From: Mycobacterium vicinigordonae
Lineage (GTDB): Bacteria; Actinomycetota; Actinomycetes; Mycobacteriales; Mycobacteriaceae
Reading direction: 5' to 3'
Assembly (NCBI RefSeq): GCF_013466425.1
Contig: NZ_CP059165.1
Coordinates: 4,898,001-4,962,000, forward strand
DNA: 64,000 bases
A program made the translations under genes and the position numbers. This document shows positions 35,130 to 43,570 of this stretch, one piece after another; the first letter of the stretch is position 1, and each line of letters opens with the position of its first letter. The notes under the pieces were generated by a model. That model worked only from the letters and a program-made list of their open reading frames with translations. It searched no databases and was not told the origin of the DNA.

Positions 35130-36273
35130 TCTTACCCGGTGAAGGCGAGATCGCAGCGGCACAAGCGCCTTGACCCGCCGGTGGCGGTTCGACGTGCGGC
35201 CGACCATTGGGCTGCCCGCTCATCCAAGTCGACCAGATACCCACCGAATAGGGGCCCTGTGCACCCTCCCTCTCGTAAAAGCCCTGCGGATCATAGACTT
35301 TCGCCTCAGGATAGGGCCACGGGCAGGCCACCGAGGTCGCCGCGCCGCTGGCCTTGATCACGGCAAACCATGCGCCGTAGGCGAAGTAGGACACATTGAT
35401 GATGGCGAACATCACCAGGAATGTGCCAAGCACGGGGCGGCTCGGGAAGATCTTGGCTTTGGCGGCCAGCTTCTCGGCAACGGATTTACCGGTGTCATCG
35501 CGGTAGCAGAGTATCGCTGCGGGCACCATCACGAACGTCACCGAGAACGATTCCCAGATCAGTGGGAACTGGAATGTGGTGCCGGTGAACAACGAACCCC
35601 ATGGGATCACCTGCGAGTAGATGTACATGCCGGTGTGCACCAACTGGATCTCCAGCCAGGCGTCGAAGATGAACCCGATTACACAGGTGATCGCGCCGAG
35701 GCAGATCAGCGGATGCCGCGAGACGAAGGCTTCCGGCCCGTTCCGGGCCTGCAGCTTGCGCAGTATCCAAACCGCCGGGAAGTAGGGACCGAAATAGAAA
35801 GTGACGTAACCGAATACGACGAACGGCTCTACTGTCGGCGACAGCGACACCAGCGGCCACGACTCTGGCCAGTGCAGCAGGTCGGGGTTGTACACCGCGA
35901 ACGGCGCCCAGTTCATGATCGGGTCCTGCCAGACGATCAGCGTGGTGCACAGGAACATCAGCATCGCCGGGCTGCCCGGGTTGCGCCGCCAGCCCCTGAC
36001 GAAGACGATCACCAGCACGATCAGCATGATCACGGTGGAGATCTGCAGGAACGCGATGTAGTCCAACCCGAAGATAAACCGGACCGGACGGGGCCGGCCT
36101 TCCACATTCGGGTTTGCCACCCGCGGGTCCAACGCGGTACGCGCGTTGACGATGAAGAAAAGCGCGAACGCCGCCACGGCGGCGCCGGCGATCCAGCCGC
36201 CCCAGCCGCGCTTCCCGGTTCGCTTGGGGACCTCGGACTTGTCGTCCGCGACGAGTGATTGGTCTGTGCTCAT
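35122..36273 (-). CDS. AveC-like polytopic membrane protein
   Basis: This 383-residue integral membrane protein has about six or seven helices (for example WIAGAAVAAFALFFIV and ISTVIMLIVLVIVFV) and aromatic-rich loops such as WPESWPLVSLSPTVEPF. It resembles the spirocyclase AveC family known from avermectin synthesis, a call made from overall pattern. It lies seven bases after the binding-protein gene and overlaps the SDR gene, so it belongs to the same transcript. Its role in mycobacteria is unknown; cyclisation or binding of a lipid intermediate in the membrane is possible. Confidence 0.65.
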   Translation of the reverse strand: MSTDQSLVADDKSEVPKRTGKRGWGGWIAGAAVAAFALFFIVNARTALDPRVANPNVEGRPRPVRFIFGLDYIAFLQISTVIMLIVLVIVFVRGWRRNPGSPAMLMFLCTTLIVWQDPIMNWAPFAVYNPDLLHWPESWPLVSLSPTVEPFVVFGYVTFYFGPYFPAVWILRKLQARNGPEAFVSRHPLICLGAITCVIGFIFDAWLEIQLVHTGMYIYSQVIPWGSLFTGTTFQFPLIWESFSVTFVMVPAAILCYRDDTGKSVAEKLAAKAKIFPSRPVLGTFLVMFAIINVSYFAYGAWFAVIKASGAATSVACPWPYPEAKVYDPQGFYEREGAQGPYSVGIWSTWMSGQPNGRPHVEPPPAGQGACAAAISPSPGKNG

Positions 36274-36280
36274 CTGCGCC

Positions 36281-37393
36281 TCATTCTCCGAAGCGGTCGA
36301 CTAGGTGCGAGTTGACACCGTCGGCATCGAGGGTCCGCGCCACCAGATAACCTGCGCCCATCCAGGCGCGGCGCGTCCATTTGCCGAAGGACACCCGCGT
36401 ACCGGGCGCGCCCGAGGCGGCGGGCAGCATCTTGACCCGCTCCAGCGCTTCCTTGACGCCGCGCGGGCTGAGCGGATGGGCGTCGGTAAACGCCCGCACC
36501 AGGGTGGCAGCGACGTCGCGGTTCACCACGGTCACGCAGAACTCGGGGCGACTGCCGTGGTACTTCTTCGCGTAAGCATCAAGGAAGTCCTGCCCGATCT
36601 TGTTCGCCTCGTCGTATTGGTCGACACCGATCCAGCCCATGAACGCGTTCCACATGATGGGGTTGACCCACGCGTTCTGCCACGCGGTAGTGGTGAAGCG
36701 GGGTGGGTCCCAGTTGACGGCCTCCAATGCGGGATTGATGAACACGATCCCGAAGCCGAAGCCCAGGTGCACGATCGCTTCGGCCTTGGCATCGTGCAGG
36801 GTTCGCACGGCTTCGTTGATGTCCTGGGCGGTCTGCGCGACCGTGACTTCCGCGACGATTCGAATACCCTTGCGCCGGCAGGCGCTTCGCAGGTTCTTCA
36901 GGTAGCTCTCACCGATCAGGCTCTGCTCGACCAGGACGCCGATCTCGGTGAGTTCACGCTTGGCGATGAGGTCGGCCAGGAAGATCGGCTCATCGGTCAT
37001 CGATCCCTGTGGAAATGCGAAAGTCCACTCGCCCAGCCAGTCGTCGGTGCCGGTCACGCTGATGGCCGGAACTTTAAATCGTTCCTCGATCGCCTCCCGC
37101 AACGGCACGCAATTGTCGGTGATGTTCGGACCGAAGACCACCAGGCAGCCTTCGTCGACCAGTTCGCCGTACGCATCGATCACTGCCTTGACCGAACCTT
37201 TGGGCAGGCCTTCTACCTCGCGATAGATCATTTGCACGGGACGGTCCATCAGACCTTGGGCGAGCGCCTCTTCGAAGATGAGGTCGAACGTCTGGGTGAA
37301 CGAGGCAAACAGCTCCTCGGGGAAACCCGGCGGAAGCCTGAAGTCCATCAGGTAGCCGACTTTGATCGGCTCTGCCTGGCTTTCGTAGGACAT
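36281..37393 (-). CDS. Substrate-binding-fold protein (Leu/urea-type periplasmic binding family) without signal peptide
   Basis: This 370-residue type I periplasmic-binding-fold protein starts MSYESQAEPIKVGYLMDF and enters the first beta-strand at once, with no signal peptide or lipobox. Conserved stretches include VVFGPNITDNCVPLREAI and IAVTG-like ISVTGTDDW. No permease or ATPase genes accompany it. It may therefore act in the cytosol as a ligand sensor or carrier. The ATG at 37393 follows GGGGAGG. A member of the five-site operator family lies upstream (37425-37439). Confidence 0.82.
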   Translation of the reverse strand: MSYESQAEPIKVGYLMDFRLPPGFPEELFASFTQTFDLIFEEALAQGLMDRPVQMIYREVEGLPKGSVKAVIDAYGELVDEGCLVVFGPNITDNCVPLREAIEERFKVPAISVTGTDDWLGEWTFAFPQGSMTDEPIFLADLIAKRELTEIGVLVEQSLIGESYLKNLRSACRRKGIRIVAEVTVAQTAQDINEAVRTLHDAKAEAIVHLGFGFGIVFINPALEAVNWDPPRFTTTAWQNAWVNPIMWNAFMGWIGVDQYDEANKIGQDFLDAYAKKYHGSRPEFCVTVVNRDVAATLVRAFTDAHPLSPRGVKEALERVKMLPAASGAPGTRVSFGKWTRRAWMGAGYLVARTLDADGVNSHLVDRFGE

Positions 37394-37424
37394 CGACCTC
37401 CCCAATCTGCCGACCCACGCGACA

Positions 37425-37439
37425 AACCTAATATTTGTT
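37425..37439 (-). promoter_or_regulatory. Regulon operator, copy A (binding-protein operon)
   Basis: On the minus strand this reads AACAAATATTAGGTT, matching the consensus [15 protein letters not shown] shared with four other sites at 38355, 40248, 40316 and 44286. It lies about 32 bases upstream of the binding-protein start. Confidence 0.65.
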
Positions 37440-37467
37440 CAGAGACTAGCGCCGCCGCTATGCAGCG

Positions 37468-38319
37468 TCAATTGCGCGCTTCGTCCGGGTCGCCGAGATA
37501 AACGTCGATCATTTCGGCCAACGCCCGGCCCACCGCGACGTCGTCGGTGAGCGGCCCGGCGATCGCGGCCAGCGCCGCCTCCGGCCTGGTCAGCCCCTCA
37601 ACGATCAGTCGACCCGCCGCGATCAGCACGCGGGTCGAGGCAACCTCGCGCAAGCCGCCGGTTTCCAGGCGCCGAATGGCCTGTCCGAAGCGCACCAGCT
37701 CGGCAGCGGTATCGTCGTCCACTCTGGCCTCATGAGCAACAATTCGCTCCTCGACATCTGGTGCAGGGAAATCGAATTCGATGGCAACCATGCGCTGCCG
37801 GGTGGAATCCTTGAGGTCCTTCAGAACACTCTGGTAGCCGGGGTTGTAGGACACCACCAGACCGAACCCGGGCGCTGCGTCCAGAGTCACACCGAGGCGT
37901 TCGATCGGGAGCTGGCGCCGGTAGTCCGCGAGCGGGTGCAACACCACCGTCGTGTCCTGGCGCGCTTCCACCACCTCGTCCAGGTAGCAGATTGCACCCT
38001 CGCGCACCGCATGCGTCAGCGGCCCGTCCACCCACACCGTTTCGTCGCCGCGCAATAGGTATCGACCGACCAGGTCGGCGGTGGTGAGGTCGTCGTGGCA
38101 CGCGACCGTAATCAGCGGCCTGCCCAGGTCGTGGGCCATGGCCTCGACAAATCTCGTTTTGCCGCAACCCGTCGGGCCCTTGAGGACTAATGCCAGCCCC
38201 TGGCGGTAAGCCGCTTTGAACACCGCCTCTTCCCGGCCGATCGGCTGGTAATAAGGACGCGCCCGCTCAACCTCGGATAGAGCACCATTGCGGTAGGCGA
38301 GCCCGGACTCGTCGGCCAT
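37468..38319 (-). CDS. MoxR/CbbQ-type AAA+ ATPase
   Basis: This 283-residue AAA+ ATPase has Walker A GPTGCGKT (48-55), Walker B ICYLDEV (110-116), a sensor-like VVSYNPGY, and the C-terminal CbbQ/NirQ-type domain. Such ATPases work with a VWA-domain partner to remodel or load metal into an enzyme. The partner gene lies just upstream on the same strand. No RuBisCO, nitric-oxide reductase or methanol dehydrogenase is nearby, so the client is unknown. The ATG at 38319 has AAAGGAAG close upstream. Confidence 0.9.
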   Translation of the reverse strand: MADESGLAYRNGALSEVERARPYYQPIGREEAVFKAAYRQGLALVLKGPTGCGKTRFVEAMAHDLGRPLITVACHDDLTTADLVGRYLLRGDETVWVDGPLTHAVREGAICYLDEVVEARQDTTVVLHPLADYRRQLPIERLGVTLDAAPGFGLVVSYNPGYQSVLKDLKDSTRQRMVAIEFDFPAPDVEERIVAHEARVDDDTAAELVRFGQAIRRLETGGLREVASTRVLIAAGRLIVEGLTRPEAALAAIAGPLTDDVAVGRALAEMIDVYLGDPDEARN

Positions 38320-38343
38320 TGACTTCCTTTCGTCCAATTCGGC

Positions 38344-38372
38344 AGCCTAGCCGGAACAGATGTTTGTTTCAA
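38344..38372 (-). promoter_or_regulatory. Promoter with embedded operator, copy B (AAA+ gene)
   Basis: On the minus strand TTGAAA (-35) and TAGGCT (-10) are 17 bases apart. The plus-strand word AACAGATGTTTGTTT (38355-38369) lies inside the spacer and extends into the -35 box. A repressor bound there would block polymerase. Confidence 0.65.
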
Positions 38373-38465
38373 GTACTGCGTGAAAGCGCCGCTGCGTCCG
38401 CCTAGAGCACGAACTACGTTCTGGGACTGGCGATTACACAGGAAGTGCCACCCTTTCGTCGAGTG

Positions 38466-40220
38466 CTAGCGTGACCCGGTGCGACGTGGTGGCCGGGCGA
38501 ACGCGTCTGAGTAGGAGGTCACAGGCGAGACTCTTCGGCGAACCTCCGCCGAGCGCAGCGCGGACCTGAAGAGCCCTCCGATCACGCCGGCGAGTTGGTC
38601 GGGACGGCCGATGGTCGCATGCGCGGTGCTGCCGAACACACGTCGCAGCGAGAGCACGTCGGTGCCGGCGCCGATCGTCAGGCACACACAACCGGTCCCC
38701 CGGCGGCGGGCCTCCGACAACGCACGGCGCGCATCGGCGGCACCGTAGGCCCGCTCGTAGCCGTGGTCGTACGCCAGTCCGTCCGACAGCACTACCAACA
38801 GTCGCCGTGCCGTCCCACCGCGTGCCTCCAGGACCGTCGAACCATGCCGGATCGCCGCACCAAGCCGCGAGTACGCCCCGGGTTCCAGGCTGTTGAGCCG
38901 CCGCATCACCCGGGTGTCGAAATGATCGTCGAACCGTTTGACTGGCACCATGCTCACCGCGCCGCGACCCTGCGAGTAGTACGCATACATCGCCACCCGA
39001 TCACCCAGATCATGCAGCGCTACAGCAAGATTGGCGATGGCCGTCCGCTGTTGCTCGTGCACGGTGCGCCCCACCGTTCCGGGCTCGGCCGCCGACCCGG
39101 ACACGTCGAGCAGCAACAGCACCGACAGGTCACGGCGGCGCCTCAGGCTATCGAGATAGACGGACTCGTCCGGCGCCGACCCGGCCCGCACCTCGACCCG
39201 CGCTTCGACCGCCGCGTCGACGTCGATGTCGTCACCCTGCCATTGCCGAGCCCGGCGGTGCAGCCCCATGCCGAGTCGGGCCAGTGGGCGCCGGACACCG
39301 ATGGCGTCGTCGATCGCCTGCGTCGCAGAGGCTTTGGTCCTGGGCTCCACCTCACGCACGGTGCACCAGTTGGACCGGTAGCGCCTGCGCGTAGCGTCCC
39401 ATTCGGGATATCTCGCGCCGTCGGCCTGGGCATCGTGGATGCGATCCTCCTCGCTAGAGGTCACTGCCAGCGACGAGACCGCCTGGGCACCGCGATTGCC
39501 CGAGTTAGTTCGATGGGTGGGAGTGTCCGCACCCGGCGGCCCGCCCCCCGTCCCGGTTTTTCGCGCCGACGACAGCATCTTCTTGAGCCACTTACCGATG
39601 AACCCACCCCCACCGACCGGACTGGTGAACATGTCGGGGTCATTGGAGTCGTCGATGTCGTCGTCGTCCAACTCCTCGCGTTCGGTTGCGTCTCGTGACC
39701 TGCGGGGAATGTGCTGTGGATTCGCCTGATTCTGTTGCTTGTCCGCTCGGGCGCAGGCGGCCAGCACTTTCGAGGCGCGGATCACGCCGTACTCCGGCGC
39801 CGGGTCGTCGATGGTCGTCCGCCCCTCGGCGAGGCGCAGCGATGCGGCCGGGGATTCGCTGCGGCCGGGGATCTCGCGAGCTGCCAACGGCGCCAGGATG
39901 TTCGGCAGCAGGGCGGCGTTGACGCTCAACGCACGACCGGCCTCGACTGCCAAATACCGTTTGGCCAGTCGCGGGTGGCGGACCAGCGGCCGGATAACCC
40001 CCGCGTCCAGGCTGCCGGCCGCGATCAACGATGCCTGCACCGCAACGGCTTGCAAGGCTGCGAGTTTCGTGCCGGCCCCACCGGAACCAGGTACATAGAT
40101 GCTCTGGCCGTCGGTCCACGAGGGCTCACCCGGCGGCAGGTACCTCACAGCCACCGCTCGACCGGCGAGTGCGGAGGCGAACATGGCGAGTATCTGGTCA
40201 CCTGCAGGGACGTCGCCCAC
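38466..40220 (-). CDS. VWA-domain protein (CbbO/NorD-like partner of AAA+ ATPase)
   Basis: This 584-residue protein has an N-terminal helical domain, a low-complexity acidic linker (REELDDDDIDDSNDPD, about 181-196), and a C-terminal von Willebrand A domain with the MIDAS motif LLDVSGSAAE (Asp372, Ser374, Ser376). CbbO and NorD partners of MoxR-type ATPases share this plan and use the metal site to grip the client protein. The GTG at 40220 has GGGGAGG six bases upstream. It probably forms a complex with the product of the next gene. Confidence 0.87.
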   Translation of the reverse strand: MGDVPAGDQILAMFASALAGRAVAVRYLPPGEPSWTDGQSIYVPGSGGAGTKLAALQAVAVQASLIAAGSLDAGVIRPLVRHPRLAKRYLAVEAGRALSVNAALLPNILAPLAAREIPGRSESPAASLRLAEGRTTIDDPAPEYGVIRASKVLAACARADKQQNQANPQHIPRRSRDATEREELDDDDIDDSNDPDMFTSPVGGGGFIGKWLKKMLSSARKTGTGGGPPGADTPTHRTNSGNRGAQAVSSLAVTSSEEDRIHDAQADGARYPEWDATRRRYRSNWCTVREVEPRTKASATQAIDDAIGVRRPLARLGMGLHRRARQWQGDDIDVDAAVEARVEVRAGSAPDESVYLDSLRRRRDLSVLLLLDVSGSAAEPGTVGRTVHEQQRTAIANLAVALHDLGDRVAMYAYYSQGRGAVSMVPVKRFDDHFDTRVMRRLNSLEPGAYSRLGAAIRHGSTVLEARGGTARRLLVVLSDGLAYDHGYERAYGAADARRALSEARRRGTGCVCLTIGAGTDVLSLRRVFGSTAHATIGRPDQLAGVIGGLFRSALRSAEVRRRVSPVTSYSDAFARPPRRTGSR

Positions 40221-40245
40221 TCAACACCTCCCCACCCGGCCCCCG

Positions 40246-40275
40246 TTGACCAAATATCTGTTCCACCGTAGAGTC
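40246..40275 (+). promoter_or_regulatory. Promoter with embedded operator, copy C
   Basis: TTGACC (40246-40251) and TAGAGT (40269-40274) are 17 bases apart in plus orientation. The spacer carries the complement of AACAGATATTTGGTC (40248-40262). This 30-base block is repeated 68 bases downstream at 28 of 30 positions. It lies between the divergent VWA and fadE genes. Confidence 0.7.
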
Positions 40276-40313
40276 CAGCCGTCGGCCAGTCAATCGGACC
40301 AAGTCGGCGCCAA

Positions 40314-40343
40314 TTGATCAAATATCTGTTCCAACGTAGAGTC
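40314..40343 (+). promoter_or_regulatory. Promoter with embedded operator, copy D (fadE operon)
   Basis: TTGATC (40314-40319) and TAGAGT (40337-40342) are 17 bases apart, and the operator word, reading AACAGATATTTGATC on the minus strand (40316-40330), sits within. The start codon of the fadE operon is 41 bases downstream. This is the nearer of two tandem copies. Confidence 0.72.
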
Positions 40344-40383
40344 GGCGTGGCCGCAGATCATCCCGTGAGGTCGAATAGAAAAC

Positions 40384-41532
40384 GTGGACTTCTCATATCC
40401 GGCGGAGGTGGAGCGCTTCCGCGATGAGCTGCGTACCTGGCTGTCGGCGAACCTGACCGACGAATTGCGCGCCGCCCGCCGACCGTCTGCCCGCGACGAT
40501 GCCACCTTCGACAAGCTACGCAAGTGGGACGCGACCGCCGCTGACGCCGGATGGGGTGCGGTGTCCTGGCCCCGAGAGTACGGTGGCCGAGGCGCGACGG
40601 TGCTCGAACAGCTGGTCTTCACCGAGGAGACCACCCGAGCGCGAGCACCCCTACCGCTCAACGTCATCGGGATGAACAACATCGCGCCGGCCATCATGCA
40701 GTACGGCACGGAACAGCAGAAGACGACACTGCTACCCCGCATGATGCGTGCCGACGACATTTGGTGCCAAGGCATGTCGGAGCCCGACGCGGGGTCGGAT
40801 CTGGCCGCGCTGCGCACCAAGGCGGTGCGGGATGGCGACGACTTCGTCGTCAACGGCCAGAAGATCTGGACTTCGCTGGGCCACCGGGCGAATTGGTGTC
40901 AACTGTATGTGCGCACCGACCCGGACGCCCCCAAGCACAAAGGCATCTCTTGTCTGATCGTGGACATGAGCCGGCCCGGCATCGACGCCCGTCCCCTGGT
41001 CACACTCAACGGCGACTCGGACTTCGCCGAAGTCTTCTTCAACGACGTTCGGGTACCCGTCGGCGCACTACTCGGTCCGCTCAACGGCGGCTGGCAAGTT
41101 GCCACCACCACATTGAGCCACGAGCGGGCCGGCGCCGCCCGGCTGTACGCGGAGTTACATGTTCGACTTGATGAATTGGTGGCCGACTTCGCTGCCGCGG
41201 ACGCCTCGGGGAGCATTCTCGATGACCCGGTTGTGCTACGCCGTCTCGGCGAGCTCGGCGTCCGGATCAAGTATCTGGAAGTGCTTTGCCAGCGGTCGAT
41301 CTCGGCGACACTGCACGGCGGCGACCCACTCGGGTCGGCCAGCCTGGCCAAGACGGTATGGGGCGAGATCGGCCAAGATCTGTCCGCACTCGCATTCGAC
41401 GTGCTGGGCAACCACGGCGGCCATTGGGCTGACTACCGGCTTTCGTCGCGGTCGCTGACCATCGCCGGCGGCACGAGTCAGATCAACAAGAACATCACCG
41501 CACAGCGCGTCCTGGGACTGCCGCGAAAATGA
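40384..41532 (+). CDS. Acyl-CoA dehydrogenase (probable alpha subunit)
   Basis: This 382-residue flavoprotein has QGMSEPDAGSDLAALRT, VNGQKIWTSLGHRANWC, the helix SHERAGAARLYAEL with a probable catalytic glutamate, and AGGTSQINKNITAQRVLGLPRK at the end. It starts with GTG. Its stop overlaps the next acyl-CoA dehydrogenase (ATGA at 41529-41532), the usual layout of mycobacterial heterotetrameric FadE pairs that act on bulky acyl-CoAs. It opens a four-gene operon behind two promoter/operator copies. Confidence 0.92.
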   Translation: MDFSYPAEVERFRDELRTWLSANLTDELRAARRPSARDDATFDKLRKWDATAADAGWGAVSWPREYGGRGATVLEQLVFTEETTRARAPLPLNVIGMNNIAPAIMQYGTEQQKTTLLPRMMRADDIWCQGMSEPDAGSDLAALRTKAVRDGDDFVVNGQKIWTSLGHRANWCQLYVRTDPDAPKHKGISCLIVDMSRPGIDARPLVTLNGDSDFAEVFFNDVRVPVGALLGPLNGGWQVATTTLSHERAGAARLYAELHVRLDELVADFAAADASGSILDDPVVLRRLGELGVRIKYLEVLCQRSISATLHGGDPLGSASLAKTVWGEIGQDLSALAFDVLGNHGGHWADYRLSSRSLTIAGGTSQINKNITAQRVLGLPRK

Positions 41533-42620
41533 ACCTCGAACTCACCGACGAGCAGATCGCCCTGCGAGACACGGTTCGCCGCTTTCTGGCTGAGAAGGCA
41601 TCGATTTCGGCGCATGTGCGCCCGCTGCTCGACGATCCGACCGGCACCACCGAACAGGTTTGGCGCGGCCTCGCCGACCTTGGGACCACCGGTCTGCTGG
41701 TGCCCGACGAACACGGCGGTGCCGGCATGACGATGGTCGAAGCGGGCGTCGTCGCCGAAGAGCTCGGCGGCGCGCTACACCCAGGCCCGTGGCTGTCGAC
41801 CGCGGTGGCCGCGGTGCGGACCCTGACCCGGGTGGGCGGTGAACCAGCCGCGCAGATCCTCGCGCAGATTGCCGAAGGCACCACGATCGCGACCGTCGTG
41901 GGTCTGGGTGCGCGGCCGGCCACGGTGTCGTCCGGTAACGCGGGGCCTCAGTTATCTTCGCCGCCGCTGACGGTCCCCGACGCGGCCGCCGCCGACGTGC
42001 TGCTGGTGCTCGCCGAAGATGGCGACGCCATCGGATTGTGGGCGGTCCAGCCCCCCTTCCCCGGCACCTCGGTGACACCCGAGTGCGGAATCGACAAGAC
42101 CCGCAAGCAATTTCGCGTCGAGTTCACTGATGCCAATGCACAGCACCTCGGCATGGTGACGCCCGACGACGTCGACGCCGTAGTCGACGATATGCTCATC
42201 GCGACGGCCGCCGACGCACTCGGCGCCGCCGGCGCCGTGCTTAACATGGCCGTCGAATATGCCAAGAGCCGAAAGCAATTCGGGGCGCCCATCGGATCTT
42301 TCCAGGCCATCGGGCACCTGTGCGTCGATATGTACGAGACGGTGGAGCTGGCCCGCAGCGGCGTGGTCCACGCGCTGTGGGCAGCCGACTCGTGCCCAAT
42401 CGAGCGACACTCAGCAGCATTGCGGGCCAAGGCATTCGCAGGACGGCTGGCCACGGTCGGCGACACCGCGATCCAGGTTTTTGGCGGCATCGGTTACACC
42501 TGGGAGCACGATGCGCACCTTTACCTCAAACGACTGCTGAGCTGGAGCGCATTGCTCGGCGGACCCGACCGCTATCTCACCGAGGTGGGTGCGCAACTCG
42601 CCAGGAAGGGGCGGCGATGA
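41529..42620 (+). CDS. Acyl-CoA dehydrogenase (probable beta subunit)
   Basis: This 363-residue protein has the dehydrogenase N-terminal helices, a divergent middle domain, and the C-terminal segments KSRKQFGAPIGSFQAIGH and FGGIGYTWEHDAHLYLKR. As in beta chains of mycobacterial FadE heterotetramers, it lacks the YEGT-type motif. It overlaps its partner upstream and the SDR gene downstream by ATGA, so the three are translated together. Confidence 0.9.
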   Translation: MNLELTDEQIALRDTVRRFLAEKASISAHVRPLLDDPTGTTEQVWRGLADLGTTGLLVPDEHGGAGMTMVEAGVVAEELGGALHPGPWLSTAVAAVRTLTRVGGEPAAQILAQIAEGTTIATVVGLGARPATVSSGNAGPQLSSPPLTVPDAAAADVLLVLAEDGDAIGLWAVQPPFPGTSVTPECGIDKTRKQFRVEFTDANAQHLGMVTPDDVDAVVDDMLIATAADALGAAGAVLNMAVEYAKSRKQFGAPIGSFQAIGHLCVDMYETVELARSGVVHALWAADSCPIERHSAALRAKAFAGRLATVGDTAIQVFGGIGYTWEHDAHLYLKRLLSWSALLGGPDRYLTEVGAQLARKGRR

Positions 42621-43546
42621 TCGATTTCACTGACCAGGTCGCTATCGTCACCGGCGCCGGACGCGGTCTCGGGCGCCTGTACGCAATGGAATTGGCCCGG
42701 CGGGGTGCTGCCGTCGTCGTCAACGATCTCGGCGGAACCATGCACGGCGAAGGCGCCGACACCTCCGTCGCCGATGAGGTCGTCGCCGAAATCCGGGCGG
42801 CCGGGGGCACCGCTGTCGCGTCGTACGACTCGGTGGCCAGCCCCGAGGGCGGCGAGGCGATCGTGGCCGCGGCGGTGCAGAACTTCGGCCGCCTCGACGC
42901 GGTGGTGAGCAACGCCGGGATCTTCAACAGCATCCCGTTCGACGAACTGTCCGCCGACGACTGGCGCCGCATGCACACCGTCCATCTTGACGGCGGGTTC
43001 TACCTCAGCCAGCCGGCCTACCGGCTGATGAAGGCGCAGCAGCACGGCCGGTTCGTGTTCGTTTCGTCCTCCGCCGGGATGTTCGGGCAGCCGCTGGAAG
43101 CCCACTACGCCGCCGCTAAAGCCGGCCTGGTGGGTCTGTCAAATGTCATCGCGATCGAGGGCGCCGAACATGGCATCCTGTCCAACACGGTGTTGCCGTT
43201 CGGTGTCTCTCGCATGGTGACCGAAACCCTCGGAGATCCGAAAGCCGTTGAACAGATCGGGTTTCTGAACATGATCAAACCCGAGCTGGTCGTTCCAATC
43301 GTCGCATTCCTCGCCAGCCGGGACTGCCAATTCACCCACCAGAACTACTCGGCCTGCGCCGGGCGGTTCGCCCGAGTCTTCGTAGGCCTCGGCCAGGGTT
43401 GGTTTGCCGAGGCTGGCAGTGAACCGACCGCCGACGACATACTGGCCCATCTCTGTGAAATCTCGGCAACTGAGCCGTTCACCGTGCCCGACTCGATCTT
43501 CGACGAAGTCTTTTCAATCGCCTCGCAGCTCGGCGTCACCACCTGA
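42617..43546 (+). CDS. Short-chain dehydrogenase (hydroxyacyl-CoA/hydroxysteroid dehydrogenase-like)
   Basis: This 309-residue SDR has VTGAGRGLGRLYAMELARRG, VVNDLGG, VSNAGIF, and the active-site set SSSAGMFGQPLEAHYAAAK. The DLGG motif and fold resemble the N-terminal domain of multifunctional enzyme type 2, which oxidises 3-hydroxyacyl-CoA. The ATG at 42617 is coupled to the fadE stop and has AGGAAGG upstream. It could perform the third step of beta-oxidation in this operon. Confidence 0.9.
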   Translation: MIDFTDQVAIVTGAGRGLGRLYAMELARRGAAVVVNDLGGTMHGEGADTSVADEVVAEIRAAGGTAVASYDSVASPEGGEAIVAAAVQNFGRLDAVVSNAGIFNSIPFDELSADDWRRMHTVHLDGGFYLSQPAYRLMKAQQHGRFVFVSSSAGMFGQPLEAHYAAAKAGLVGLSNVIAIEGAEHGILSNTVLPFGVSRMVTETLGDPKAVEQIGFLNMIKPELVVPIVAFLASRDCQFTHQNYSACAGRFARVFVGLGQGWFAEAGSEPTADDILAHLCEISATEPFTVPDSIFDEVFSIASQLGVTT

Positions 43547-43570
43547 CCCCCACCACCAAGCAGCCAGACA

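Noticed and set aside
35170..37501. Plus-strand frames opposite the AveC-like and binding-protein genes
   Set aside because: Histidine/arginine/glutamate-rich reading of a third-position GC shadow; no ribosome-binding sites or motifs.
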